A DNA stretch of 64,000 nucleotides, taken from Colwellia sp. E2M01 (GTDB lineage: Bacteria > Pseudomonadota > Gammaproteobacteria > Enterobacterales > Alteromonadaceae). Below, piece after piece: positions 1 to 7,646 of the stretch; the first letter of the stretch is position 1; every line of letters begins with the position of its first letter. The position numbers and the translations under genes are program-made. The stretch lies in NCBI RefSeq assembly GCF_018860585.1, contig NZ_JAHKPR010000020.1, forward strand, positions 29,740 to 93,739. Reading direction: 5' to 3'. The notes under the pieces are model-generated. The model did no database searches, was not told the origin of the DNA, and saw nothing but the letters and a program-made list of their open reading frames with translations.

Positions 1-357
1 ACCGTGATTCACTAACGGGTAGCCGTTAAGCATATCAATGTCGTTTTCTTCACTTAAACGCAGCATTTTTTTTGCGGTGCCGTAATCATTTAAACGCGTA
101 TTCGAATCAATGGTTAGCGGCAGAACATCAACATTGGCATCTACGAAAAACTCGTATAGCGCGTATTGCTTTTCGTAAGTTGGAAAACCACCACGCGGCT
201 GAACCAGCATTTTATCTTCAGCTTTCTTTTTAAAATGATGCGAAATAAACAAATTTTTACTCGCATTGGTAATAAATTCTTTCACTTCGGCAAAATCAAA
301 GGTATCAACGTATTCGTTGTTAAGAATTATTTCTCTTTCTTCTTGCAGCAAACTCAT
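1..357 (-). CDS. glmE: Methylaspartate (glutamate) mutase E subunit, N-terminal part
   Basis: Catalytic epsilon chain of the adenosylcobalamin-dependent glutamate mutase, which interconverts L-glutamate and (2S,3S)-3-methylaspartate in the cytoplasm. I translated the reverse strand by hand: 119 codons are visible and the gene runs off the left edge, so roughly three quarters of the usual ~480 residues are missing. The visible part carries family-like strings QPRGGFPTY, LTIDSNTRLNDY and NGYPLVNHG, the last two in the substrate-binding barrel region. The ATG overlaps the stop of the upstream S subunit gene by four bases (ATGA), so the two are cotranscribed and probably translationally coupled. 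The identification rests on recalled family motifs, not a search. What the pathway is used for would depend on genes beyond the edge. Confidence 0.85.
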   Translation of the reverse strand, partial: MSLLQEEREIILNNEYVDTFDFAEVKEFITNASKNLFISHHFKKKAEDKMLVQPRGGFPTYEKQYALYEFFVDANVDVLPLTIDSNTRLNDYGTAKKMLRLSEENDIDMLNGYPLVNHG

Positions 358-767
358 TTTAATTTTCTCTCTATCAGCATCTCTTCCAATGAGTCTAAGC
401 CGGTATTCAAATCTACTTGATGACAAACAATATCAAAGCCGTAACCCTTGTAACGCGGTACAATATCTTCAGCATTACCTGTGCCTACCACTAAGTTGCC
501 GCCGATCATCATAATCACGTCGTCTAGTTTTTTATATTTTGCTTTTAAGCGTGGTACTTCTCGACCCCAACCCTCTGCTTCACCGTTTAGTGAAGAGATC
601 AGTAAAACTTCTGCGCCAGTTTCAATAACCGCGTCAAAAAATTCTTCTAAATAGGTATTAACGCCAAGGTTAAATACCTCGTAGCCTCTTGCTTGTAGAG
701 AAAGATCTATCAATCTATTAGCTACCACGTGGATATCATTACCCACAACACCTGTTACTACTTTCAT
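354..767 (-). CDS. glmS: Methylaspartate mutase S subunit (B12-binding)
   Basis: Sigma chain of glutamate mutase; it binds adenosylcobalamin and docks on the E chain. The 137 residues match the usual length of about 137-150. The cobalamin-binding Rossmann-like fold is visible: an N-terminal beta strand followed by GNDIHVVAN, where D11 and H13 correspond to the base-off DxHxxG motif, then LLISSLNGEAEG and the MIGGNLVVG loop. The motif reads DIHVVA, so the usual final glycine is alanine; the coordinating histidine is kept. The stop overlaps the start of the E subunit gene by four bases. No strong Shine-Dalgarno sequence is seen before the ATG. Glutamate mutase is better known from clostridia and some actinobacteria, so its presence here is of interest. 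The symbol is the classical one and is not the glucosamine synthase. Confidence 0.88.
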   Translation of the reverse strand: MKVVTGVVGNDIHVVANRLIDLSLQARGYEVFNLGVNTYLEEFFDAVIETGAEVLLISSLNGEAEGWGREVPRLKAKYKKLDDVIMMIGGNLVVGTGNAEDIVPRYKGYGFDIVCHQVDLNTGLDSLEEMLIERKLK

Positions 768-896
768 ATGTTTTTAAGCCTGAAAATTATGCCAGTATAC
801 TTTTAAAATTTTATTGGCAAGATGATATCAATTTTTGGAAGAAAACGCTCCTTTGATGTTAGAATACTGTCATATAAATTAGAATAGGAAAGGTAT

Positions 897-1376
897 ATGA
901 CAATTTTTACTGCGGATATATGTGATGAGCATAGCGAAAAAGCCCAAGTTTTAGCTGCGGGTTATAAAAACTATGGTGGTGCAGAAAACTGCCAAGGCGA
1001 AATTACTACGATAAAGTTAGATAAAAACAACTCAGATTTAATCAAATTACTACGTGACGAAGACGGCACAGGTAAAGTAGTTGTTGTTGATGTTGACCAA
1101 GAATACTTTGCCGTTGTTGGTGAAAACTTAATGAGGTTTGCCCATAAAAATAACTACGCAGGTATTGTGATTAACGGCTACATTCGTGACACATTCCAAA
1201 TTAAAGACATTCCAGTTGCGTTATACGCGCTAGATACTTGTCCACGTAAATATATCCCAGTAACTTCTGGTGAGCGTGAATTAACGTTATCTTTTGGCGG
1301 TGTTGAGTTTACTCAAGGCGCTTACTTATACGCAGATACTGATGGTGTAATTGTTACACCTGAGAAAATCGCCTAG
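897..1376 (+). CDS. RraA-like protein (RraA / HMG-aldolase fold)
   Basis: A 159-residue protein with the length and layout of the RraA family: an N-terminal segment with ICDEH in place of the LCDIY of RraA, a central VVVVDVDQEYF strand, the GYIRD loop near residue 103 and a C-terminal FGGVEFTQGAYLYADTDGVI close to the family signature. E. coli RraA inhibits RNase E by protein contact, whereas related proteins are metal-dependent 4-hydroxy-4-methyl-2-oxoglutarate aldolases. This protein keeps the Arg-Asp of the aldolase loop, where E. coli RraA has Arg-Gln, so an aldolase role is possible. It is divergent from the glutamate mutase genes and ends in a good terminator. The ATG is preceded by AGGAAAGG. 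Which of the two roles applies is uncertain. Confidence 0.8.
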   Translation: MTIFTADICDEHSEKAQVLAAGYKNYGGAENCQGEITTIKLDKNNSDLIKLLRDEDGTGKVVVVDVDQEYFAVVGENLMRFAHKNNYAGIVINGYIRDTFQIKDIPVALYALDTCPRKYIPVTSGERELTLSFGGVEFTQGAYLYADTDGVIVTPEKIA

Positions 1377-1426
1377 CTTGCAATTGCTGATAGTTAATAG
1401 CTGTTAGTTAATATTCTGTTATTAAA

Positions 1427-1460
1427 AATGCCGTTCACCTAAAGTGAGCGGCATTTTTTT
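1427..1460 (+). terminator. Rho-independent terminator after the RraA-like gene
   Basis: A 12-base stem (AATGCCGTTCAC with GTGAGCGGCATT, one G-U pair) around a five-base loop, followed directly by a run of T. It lies about 50 bases after the RraA-like stop codon. Confidence 0.85.
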
Positions 1461-1556
1461 ATCAACAGATTTAAGTCTGCTATTTAATAAGTATTTCACT
1501 TATTAAATATACCGTTTCATAAGTAGATGTTTTAAGCGACTAACATCATAAACATT

Positions 1557-1645
1557 GTCATCCCCGAGGTGTCTTGTCGGGGATCTAGTTTTGTAGCTAT
1601 TTTTTAAAGAGAAATGGATCTTCGACAAAATATCTCGAAGATGAC
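1557..1645. repeat. Two-hairpin intergenic repeat, isolated copy
   Basis: An 89-base unit beginning GTCATCCCCGA and ending GAAGATGAC, so its outer ends are inverted repeats (GTCATC/GATGAC). Two internal stems are visible: ATCCCCGA with TCGGGGAT, and ATCTTCGA (interrupted here) with TCGAAGAT. The same unit occurs three more times at 4405-4776. The stretch 1461-1797 otherwise holds only the promoter region of the antitoxin gene. A 90-codon reverse frame across it is rejected as a gene. Confidence 0.8.
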
Positions 1646-1797
1646 GTTCGAGAAGTTTGGTGTCAACAATGTTGCCATCCCAAGAAGTACAATTATGGAT
1701 GAGTGTTACCTTTATTTTTATGAATGGTTTGTAGTTGCCTGCGTATAAAAGCGGTGCTAACATTTGTGTGTACAAAATAAATTAAAGGTAACATATT

Positions 1798-2082
1798 ATG
1801 GATACTCGCATTCAATTTAGAGTTGATGAAGAAACTAAACGCCTAGCTCAGTTAATGGCTGAAAGCCAAGGTCGAACATTAAGTGAGGCGTGTAGAGAGC
1901 TGACAATAGGCTTAGCGGAAGAGCAACGAAAATCAATGACCCATGATCTGTGGTTAACAGAGCAAATAAATGCGGCATTTGATAAGTTAGATAGTGGTAA
2001 AGCAAACTTTATTTCACATGATAAAGCTAAAGAGCAAATGGAAGCCAGAAAGAATAAGATCCGTAATAGAGATAAAATATGA
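1798..2082 (+). CDS. RelB/DinJ-type antitoxin
   Basis: A 94-residue protein starting RIQFRVDEETKRLAQ, the ribbon-helix-helix N terminus typical of RelB/DinJ antitoxins, followed by a charged, probably disordered C-terminal half that would wrap the toxin. It is expected to neutralise the toxin and to repress the operon. Its last four bases overlap the toxin start (ATGA), the classic order of antitoxin first. An AAAGG Shine-Dalgarno sequence lies before the ATG, and a short dyad TTTGT-N4-ACAAA at 1763-1776 is a possible operator. The module sits beside a repeat and small unknown genes, consistent with an accessory locus. I infer the family from the N-terminal motif only. Confidence 0.85.
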   Translation: MDTRIQFRVDEETKRLAQLMAESQGRTLSEACRELTIGLAEEQRKSMTHDLWLTEQINAAFDKLDSGKANFISHDKAKEQMEARKNKIRNRDKI

Positions 2083-2357
2083 TTTTTTGGGAAGAAGAAT
2101 CACTAAATGATCGTGAAAAGATATTTGAATTTTTATTTGATTTTAATCCTGATGCAGCAGAAAAAACTGACCAAATAATTGAATCGAAAGTTGAAAATTT
2201 ACTTGAACAGCCATTGATGGGTGTTCAAAGAGATATTTTTAGAGGACGAATATTAATTATTCCCGAAGTATCAATGCTCGTATCTTATTGGGTTGATGGT
2301 GAAACTATTCGTATTATGCGTGTTTTACACCAGAAGCAGAAGTTTCCACAAGATTAA
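2079..2357 (+). CDS. RelE/ParE-family toxin
   Basis: A 92-residue protein of the RelE/ParE superfamily. It starts with two helices (residues 6-45, DREKIFEFLFDFNP...) followed by the beta-sheet core with RGRILIIPEVSMLVSYWVDG and the C-terminal IRIMRVLHQKQKFP, where RVLH is the usual pattern of the last strand. RelE members cut mRNA on the ribosome and ParE members poison gyrase. The C-terminal Arg and Lys/Gln pattern does not settle which applies here. It overlaps the antitoxin by four bases and is followed by a 12-base-stem hairpin. Length is normal for an intact toxin. Confidence 0.85.
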   Translation: MIFWEEESLNDREKIFEFLFDFNPDAAEKTDQIIESKVENLLEQPLMGVQRDIFRGRILIIPEVSMLVSYWVDGETIRIMRVLHQKQKFPQD

Positions 2358-2405
2358 TAAAGGTGACTACGCTTTGTTAAGCGGTCATAATGGTTGGTTA
2401 AAATG

Positions 2406-2446
2406 TTGAGCTGGACTAAAAAAACAACTGTTTGAGTCCAGCTCAA
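2406..2446. terminator. Hairpin between convergent genes
   Basis: A perfect 12-base inverted repeat, TTGAGCTGGACT and AGTCCAGCTCAA, with a 17-base loop. It lies between the toxin gene and a convergent unknown gene. There is no strong T run on either side, so termination is probable but not certain. Confidence 0.5.
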
Positions 2447-2461
2447 TAGACTTGTAGCTAT

Positions 2462-2965
2462 TTAATTTAACCATACACTTTCAAAAGTATTTACCATATT
2501 AAATGGCTGCTTAAGCTCAGAAATATTATTTAAAATAGCTTTAGTTTTATTCGGTAGTTCTTCGTATTTTTGCTCTACAACAAACTCCCCGATGGGAAAT
2601 AATAATAACTTAATATTAGCAATTTGATTTTCGACATCGATAATTTTTAATTTTTTATTTGCCACCTCTAAATTAAGTAATATTCTGATTAGATCATTAT
2701 ATTCAGGTGAAGCACAGCGTTTAATTGCTTTAATGTTTAAATAGCCCAAGCTTTCACCTGTTGATATAGGTAGTTTTTTTAGTGTATTTATACTATCAGT
2801 GGAGAGCTTGTTCTTTTTTGATTGTTCGATACACGAGGCATGACGTAATTTAAAGGATTCAAATTTTTTAGACAACAAATCACTACCAAAATGTATCAAG
2901 TCATCTTGATGGGAGTTAGCATTTAACGACATTACAAAAAATAGAATAAATATTATTATTTTCAT
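2462..2965 (-). CDS. Unknown exported protein
   Basis: Not recognised. The 167-residue product starts MKIIIFILFFVMSLNANSHQ, which looks like a Sec signal peptide with a likely cut near residue 18-19, so a periplasmic or outer-membrane location is inferred. The mature part is mostly charged helix with two cysteines (CIEQS and KRCAS), able to form a disulphide. Its start overlaps the stop of the upstream gene at 2962-3372 by four bases, so the two form an operon. The gene is very AT-rich, and its setting next to a toxin-antitoxin pair suggests an acquired accessory unit. Confidence 0.7.
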   Translation of the reverse strand: MKIIIFILFFVMSLNANSHQDDLIHFGSDLLSKKFESFKLRHASCIEQSKKNKLSTDSINTLKKLPISTGESLGYLNIKAIKRCASPEYNDLIRILLNLEVANKKLKIIDVENQIANIKLLLFPIGEFVVEQKYEELPNKTKAILNNISELKQPFNMVNTFESVWLN

Positions 2966-3372
2966 TTTACCTTACACCCAGAGTAAACAGCTTTCCAAAA
3001 GCTTCTTTCTTTGGCTGTTATATTCCCTCTTAGAACTTGAAGGCCAGCAATTGTTTCAATTTGATTATTGGCAAACTTATCAAGTGCTGTAAATGCTTTA
3101 AAAAAATACTCCCAGTTGATTGAGTATATATTATATGACGTTTGATTAGGGGTACGTGATATTACTTTAAAGATGTGTGTATTTTCGATCGCAGTTCCAC
3201 CATTTTTTGCTTGAACAGCTAAACCTCCAAAAATAAGAAGTAAATGACCAATAGAGCTAACCCATAAGCCCGTATTTTTACTTTCGAGAATATTATTTAT
3301 TGATTGAATAGCTTCTTTACTAGGTGTATCGAATTCCAAACCAATGATAGTTGGGCATACTTTTTTACTCAT
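2962..3372 (-). CDS. Unknown protein, first gene of a two-gene unit
   Basis: Not recognised. The 136-residue product has no signal peptide and one hydrophobic stretch near residues 35-55 (LWVSSIGHLLLIFGGLAVQA), which could be one membrane helix or a buried helix. The rest is mixed helix and strand, with a C terminus rich in basic residues. Its stop overlaps the start of the exported-protein gene by four bases, suggesting coupled expression of a membrane or cytosolic protein with a periplasmic partner. The 204 bases upstream hold AT-rich DNA and one short motif shared with 2380-2400 and 1690-1710. Confidence 0.65.
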   Translation of the reverse strand: MSKKVCPTIIGLEFDTPSKEAIQSINNILESKNTGLWVSSIGHLLLIFGGLAVQAKNGGTAIENTHIFKVISRTPNQTSYNIYSINWEYFFKAFTALDKFANNQIETIAGLQVLRGNITAKERSFWKAVYSGCKVK

Positions 3373-3576
3373 GTTTAATCCTTTATGTGAGAAAATTAAT
3401 TTTAATAGTTAAAACTTATTCCATTAGCTAAAAAATACCATGTTATAACGCAAAGGTAAATTTCATTTAAATAACTAACGAGATTTTAGAGCTTCTATTT
3501 TTAAAATACAGCCTAAAACCTTACTAAACGGTGTATAATGGTTGGTTTAAAAGTGCGAGGAAAGAAGAGTAGGAAA

Positions 3577-4182
3577 TTATGGATGAGTGTCCCCTTTATA
3601 ATTTGACTGTTTAAACTTTAAGTGTGTTTTAACCGACAGCCATTCAACATTAATGATTGAGAATACAACCGTATCTCGATAACCACCACTTTTCATTTTT
3701 TGATGATTTCTAAGAACCCCATCCTGTTTAGCTCCTAATCGGGCTATAGCAGCTCTAGATGCATGGTTATGCCAGCTTGTTCTAAACTCTACTGCAATGG
3801 AGTTTAGTTTTTCAAAAGCATGAGTTAAAAGTAGCAACTTACACTCAGTGTTATACGAAGTTTTTTGGTAACTTTGACTATACCAAGTGTATCCAATTTC
3901 TACTCGTTGATTTATTGGATCAGCATTACAAAAACGAGTAGAGCCAATGATTTTTCCATTAGATTTGTCTACAACAACGAAAGGGAGAGCTAAACCTTTA
4001 GACTTTTGCTCAAGTGCACTTGAAATATACTCGTTAATGTTCTCTGAATTTGGGACTGATGTGAACCATAAATTCCAAAGCTCTCCATCCGTTGCAGCTT
4101 CAACTAAAGGATTGCTATGTTCTAGTGCTAATGGGATTAGCTTTATATTCTCAGACTCTAACTCAAGGTCTTGAAACCACAT
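3577..4182 (-). CDS. GNAT acetyltransferase, RimJ/RimL type
   Basis: A roughly 201-residue GNAT-fold acetyltransferase, expected to move an acetyl group from acetyl-CoA to a protein N terminus or small molecule. RimJ/RimL-like features are an N-terminal LESENIKLIPLALEH segment, the strand pair GKIIGSTRFCN and RVEIGYTWYS, the CoA-loop region YNTECKLLLLTHAFE and the late strand EFRTSWHNHASRAAIARLGA, which is typical of the subfamily. I placed the start at the ATG at 4182 because GGAG lies six bases upstream; a longer form starting at 4194 would add MESK. The last residues run into a sequence resembling a repeat found near 1690. Substrate is unknown. Confidence 0.8.
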   Translation of the reverse strand: MWFQDLELESENIKLIPLALEHSNPLVEAATDGELWNLWFTSVPNSENINEYISSALEQKSKGLALPFVVVDKSNGKIIGSTRFCNADPINQRVEIGYTWYSQSYQKTSYNTECKLLLLTHAFEKLNSIAVEFRTSWHNHASRAAIARLGAKQDGVLRNHQKMKSGGYRDTVVFSIINVEWLSVKTHLKFKQSNYKGDTHP

Positions 4183-4404
4183 TTTACTCTCCATGTATGC
4201 CCAAATTTAATGAATACAGCTAGTAGCTTATTATGGCTACTTTTAGTAATGTCCGGGCCATAACTTATATTTATAATCTCTTTAATATCCCATATTTTCA
4301 ATATATTAGAAACTCTAAAATTATTAAAATTTACGTGATTTGATATTACGATGAACTAAGAATAACTGTCTAATTAACACCTAACTAACAGCTAAGCAAA
4401 AAGT

Positions 4405-4776
4405 GTCATCCCCGAAGTCTCTTGTCGGGGAATCCAGTTCTTGCATTTATTCTATAAAGTACAATCGATCTTCGATCAGACACCTTGAAGATGACGAGAT
4501 CACAGGTATAAGTTTATCTTAGCTGAGCATCATATATCGTAGTGTCATCCCCGAAGTCTCTTGTCGGGGATCCAGTTTTTGCATTTATTCTAAAAGTAAA
4601 ATGGATCTTCGATCAGATATCTCGAAGATGACGAGCTCATAGGTATAAGTTTATCTTAGTTGAGCATCATATATCGTAGTGTCATCCCCGAAGTCTTTTG
4701 TCGGGGATCCAGTTTTTGCATTTATTCTAAAAGTACAATGGATCTTCGATCAGATACCTAGAAGACGTTTTGAGTA
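4405..4776. repeat. Tandem array of three two-hairpin repeats
   Basis: Three copies of the GTCATCCCCGA...GATGAC unit at 4405-4495, 4544-4632 and 4681-4776, the last with a decayed right end. They are separated by near-identical 48-base spacers (4496-4543 and 4633-4680, both containing GGTATAAGTTTATCTTAG), so the true period is 137-139 bases. Each unit can form two stems, around ATCCCCGA/TCGGGGAT and ATCTTCGA/TCGAAGAT. The array fills much of the gene-free stretch 4183-5074; 4183-4404 shows nothing else. Confidence 0.85.
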
Positions 4777-4809
4777 GGGTACTGCCGTAATCACGCTGTA
4801 ATAAACACA

Positions 4810-4848
4810 AAAAAGCCCGCTTTACAGTGATGTAAAGCGGGCTTTTTT
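4810..4848. terminator. Duplicated terminator of the aminotransferase gene
   Basis: AAAAGCCCGCTTTACA and TGTAAAGCGGGCTTTT form a long stem with a GTGA loop, flanked by A and T runs, so it can work both ways. It is nearly the same as the terminator at 7540-7577 and lies beside a decayed aminotransferase 3' end. Confidence 0.8.
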
Positions 4849-4873
4849 ATTGAATCGATTTTGCTAATCGTTA

Positions 4874-4977
4874 TTAAAGTACTTTAGCAATTGATTGCGC
4901 TAAGTAATCAACGTTGTCAGCTGAGATACCAACAAGGCTGATATGCCTAAAGCAACAATGTAAACACTGTAATTGCC
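4874..4977 (-). pseudogene. Decayed 3' end of an aspartate aminotransferase gene
   Basis: Aligned by eye with the 3' end of the intact gene at 7647. The first 39 bases are identical, and scattered changes follow, many of them silent. The remnant encodes ISLVGISADNVDYLAQSIAK then VL and stop, against ISLAGISSDNVDYLAQSIAK in the intact protein. A one-base deletion near residue -25 shifts the frame, so it is not functional. Homology fades around 4977. With the copied terminator beside it, it marks the left edge of the MFS/LysR segment. Confidence 0.8.
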
Positions 4978-5074
4978 TAGTTTAACTTTGATACACATTT
5001 ATAATATAAATCATAGAATGTAATATATTGGTTATTGTATCAATGACCCGCATCGTATTTTCGAGCTTGATAAG

Positions 5075-6247
5075 TTATGACCGATTGTCACCTCTATTAT
5101 CAAGCATCCCACTATAACGCGTTAAAATAAGAGCGACTAAAACAACAATGGCGGCTACCCAAGGTGTATTCATTAACCCATGTTCAGCAACAATATTACC
5201 ACCTCCCCATGCGCCTATTGCAATACCCACGTTAAAAGCAGCAATATTTAACCCAGATGCTACATCTACAGCATCTGGAGTGTGCTTTTCGGCTAGTTTA
5301 ACCACGTATACTTGTAAACCTGGAACATTTCCAAAAGCAAACGCTCCCCAAACCAAAATAGTAAGTACTGCTGCTATGGGGTTGTAAGCGGTAAAGCTCA
5401 GCATCAATAATATACCAGAAAGGCCAGCAAAAATTATTGTTAGGGCTTTAATTGGCCCCAAGTTATCAGCCATTTTACCTCCCCAGATATTACCAACAGC
5501 AACAGACACACCATAAACTAAAAGTATCAGGGCAACAGAACTAGAATCAAAACCACTCACTTCATTAAGAATTGGCGCTAAGTAAGTAAAGGCGATAAAT
5601 GTTCCACCGTAGCCAATAGCAGTTATTGCATAAACTAATAGTAATCTAGGATGAGTTAATACTTTTAATTGTACTGAGATTTTAGTCGGTTTGGCTTGTT
5701 TTAAATTACTAGGTACTAATATGCCGCTGCCAATCATAGCTAGTAAACCTAAAATAGATACTGTTAAAAATGTTGCCTCCCAGCCAAAAATTTGACCGAT
5801 ATATGTACCTAGTGGCACCCCTGTAACTAAAGCCACAGTTAACCCTGTAAACATGATGGCAATAGCACTTGCTCCTTTTTCCTTCGGTACTAAACCTGTC
5901 GCAATAGTCGAACCAATTGAGAAGAAAACACCATGTGCTAATCCTGTTATTATTCGGGCTACTATCAATGCTTCAAAGCTTGGTGCTTGCCAAGCAACTA
6001 AGTTGCCAATAACAAATAAACCCATAACGAATAGTAAGACATGCTTTCTATTCCATCTACTGGTTAGCGCTGTTAATACGGGGGCTCCTATGGCGACGCC
6101 TAAAGCATAAAGGCTAACCAGTAAGCCTGCTGAAGGTATAGTTACATTAAGGTCTTGTGCCATTGTTGGCAGTAATCCAACAATCACGAATTCTGTTGTT
6201 CCTATGGCAAAGGCGCTAAGCGCTAATGCTATCAATGCGAGTGGCAT
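5075..6247 (-). CDS. MFS efflux transporter, DHA1 family (YdhP/AraJ-like)
   Basis: A 12-helix drug:proton antiporter of about 390 residues in the inner membrane. The family signature GTTEFVIVGLLP lies in helix 1, and motif-A-like loop residues (TSRWNRKHVL) follow helix 2. Helix 4-5 regions ARIITGLAHGVFF and GVPLGTYIGQ match YdhP/AraJ proteins, as does the late NIAAFNVGIAIGAWGGG. The start was set at the ATG at 6247 because GGAG precedes it by six bases; the longer TTG form adds four residues. It is divergent from a LysR gene over a 150-base shared promoter with a dyad, so that regulator probably controls it. Substrate unknown. The segment is bracketed by copies of the aminotransferase 3' end, suggesting insertion. 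Confidence 0.9.
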   Translation of the reverse strand: MPLALIALALSAFAIGTTEFVIVGLLPTMAQDLNVTIPSAGLLVSLYALGVAIGAPVLTALTSRWNRKHVLLFVMGLFVIGNLVAWQAPSFEALIVARIITGLAHGVFFSIGSTIATGLVPKEKGASAIAIMFTGLTVALVTGVPLGTYIGQIFGWEATFLTVSILGLLAMIGSGILVPSNLKQAKPTKISVQLKVLTHPRLLLVYAITAIGYGGTFIAFTYLAPILNEVSGFDSSSVALILLVYGVSVAVGNIWGGKMADNLGPIKALTIIFAGLSGILLMLSFTAYNPIAAVLTILVWGAFAFGNVPGLQVYVVKLAEKHTPDAVDVASGLNIAAFNVGIAIGAWGGGNIVAEHGLMNTPWVAAIVVLVALILTRYSGMLDNRGDNRS

Positions 6248-6341
6248 TTTGTTCTCCAAATTAATTTGTTTAATAGAAATAAAGTAATGGCTTAATTAAA
6301 CTCATTACTTTATTTGTTGATGCAATTATTAACTGATAAAC

Positions 6342-6370
6342 TTTTGTAATAAATAGTGCTATTTACAAAA
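6342..6370. promoter_or_regulatory. Candidate LysR operator
   Basis: An interrupted dyad in the divergent MFS/LysR promoter: TTTTGTAAT, AAATA, GTGC, TATTT, ACAAAA. It sits about 25-50 bases before the LysR start, where such regulators commonly bind. Function is inferred from symmetry and position only. Confidence 0.4.
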
Positions 6371-6395
6371 TATATTTGTAGTAAATGAGGTTAAT

Positions 6396-7283
6396 GTGAA
6401 TTTAAAAACAAGATCCGATGACTTAGAGCTTTTATTAGCTGTTATTGAGTTTGGGGGGTTCTCTGCAGCAGCAGATGCACTTAATATTCAAGTAGCTCGT
6501 ATATCTCGTTCAGTTACTAAAATAGAAAAAGCACTAAATACGGCTATTTTAATTAGAACAACTAGGCGAGTAATGCTAACAGATGAAGGAAAAAGGTTTA
6601 TTGATGGGGTAAATTTAGGCCTGAAACATATCGAAAATGCAGAAGCAGATATAATTGTTAAGGGTAAGCTACCTCAAGGAAAGTTGCGTGTTGACGCAGC
6701 GAGTCCGTTTATACTTCATCAATTAGCACCTCATATGAATGCATTTATTCAGGCCTACCCTGAAATAGAGATTGAATTGAATTCTAACGAGGCTATTGTT
6801 GATTTAATTGAAAAGCGCACTGATGTAGCAATAAGAATAGGAAAATTAGAAGACTCTACCTTACATGCTAGAGCATTAGGAAAAAGCCCTCTTTTTATTG
6901 TCGCATCACCAGAGTATCTTGCACAAAATGGTTTACCAAGAACGCCTAATGATCTTAACAGTCATAAATTAATTGGTTTCTCAAATATAAAATCACTAAA
7001 CCGATGGCCTGTTAAAGGTTTGGATAATGTAAACCCGACAATAACAGCGAGTAATGGAGAAACTATCCGGCAACTAGCTTTAGCTGGAAGTGGTATCACT
7101 TGTTTATCTGGTTTTATGGTTAATACAGATATTGAATCAGGTCAGTTAATCTCACTCTTTGAACCATATAGACTAATCGGTACTGATCGTGAATTAGTAA
7201 ATGCTGTTTACTATAAATCTTCATCTGTTGCTGAAAGAGTTACTGCATTTATTGATTTTATTAGGCCGAGATTAACATTGTAA
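6396..7283 (+). CDS. LysR-family transcriptional regulator
   Basis: A 295-residue regulator with an N-terminal winged helix-turn-helix (residues ~5-65: DLELLLAVIEFGGFSAAADA, RISRSVTKIEKAL, LIRTTRRVMLTDEGK) and a C-terminal periplasmic-binding-protein-like effector domain from about residue 90. It belongs to the subgroup with TTRRVxLTxEG, common among regulators next to MFS and reductase genes. The start is GTG, with TGAGG upstream; the nearby ATG is out of frame. It probably controls the divergent MFS pump. The effector is unknown. Downstream, 7284-7539 shows no gene. Confidence 0.88.
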   Translation: MNLKTRSDDLELLLAVIEFGGFSAAADALNIQVARISRSVTKIEKALNTAILIRTTRRVMLTDEGKRFIDGVNLGLKHIENAEADIIVKGKLPQGKLRVDAASPFILHQLAPHMNAFIQAYPEIEIELNSNEAIVDLIEKRTDVAIRIGKLEDSTLHARALGKSPLFIVASPEYLAQNGLPRTPNDLNSHKLIGFSNIKSLNRWPVKGLDNVNPTITASNGETIRQLALAGSGITCLSGFMVNTDIESGQLISLFEPYRLIGTDRELVNAVYYKSSSVAERVTAFIDFIRPRLTL

Positions 7284-7539
7284 TAATTGATATTTTTTCT
7301 TCTTTATCTACCGAAACCAAAAGAGAAAAAATCTAAATGCTGCTTGCAGCTCATTGTGGCATCACATTATAAGATGAACTATTGTAGCTTTGCCGGTAAC
7401 TTACTTCATGAAATGCAAAGAATATAACTTACCTGTGTAAATTCAATAGTAACTTCTTAAGATTACTGATCAAGCTATAGGTAATGTTGTGGCTCAGCGT
7501 CTTTAATGAGCATTTATCATAAAACTAACGTTAAAACAC

Positions 7540-7577
7540 AAAAAAGCCCGCTTTACATAACGTAAAGCGGGCTTTTT
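7540..7577. terminator. Terminator of the aminotransferase gene
   Basis: A perfect 12-base stem, AGCCCGCTTTAC with GTAAAGCGGGCT, loop ATAAC, flanked by A and T runs so that it works for the reverse-strand gene and could also stop LysR transcripts. A near copy is at 4810-4848. Confidence 0.9.
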
Positions 7578-7646
7578 ATTAACTGAAATATTGCTACCTA
7601 AGGTTCGAATATTTCAGTTAACTATTACTTTATAAATAATTAAAAA

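Noticed and set aside
1503..1775. 90-codon reverse-strand frame before the antitoxin gene
   Set aside because: It runs through a two-hairpin repeat and the antitoxin promoter, has no recognisable protein features and no Shine-Dalgarno sequence.
2079..2357. Calling the toxin specifically RelE or ParE
   Set aside because: The catalytic residues of RelE cannot be assigned with certainty by eye, so only the superfamily is given.
1690..3600. Integron cassettes around the toxin-antitoxin and GNAT genes
   Set aside because: Short shared motifs were seen, but no attC core sites (GTTRRRY with matching RYYYAAC) could be picked out.
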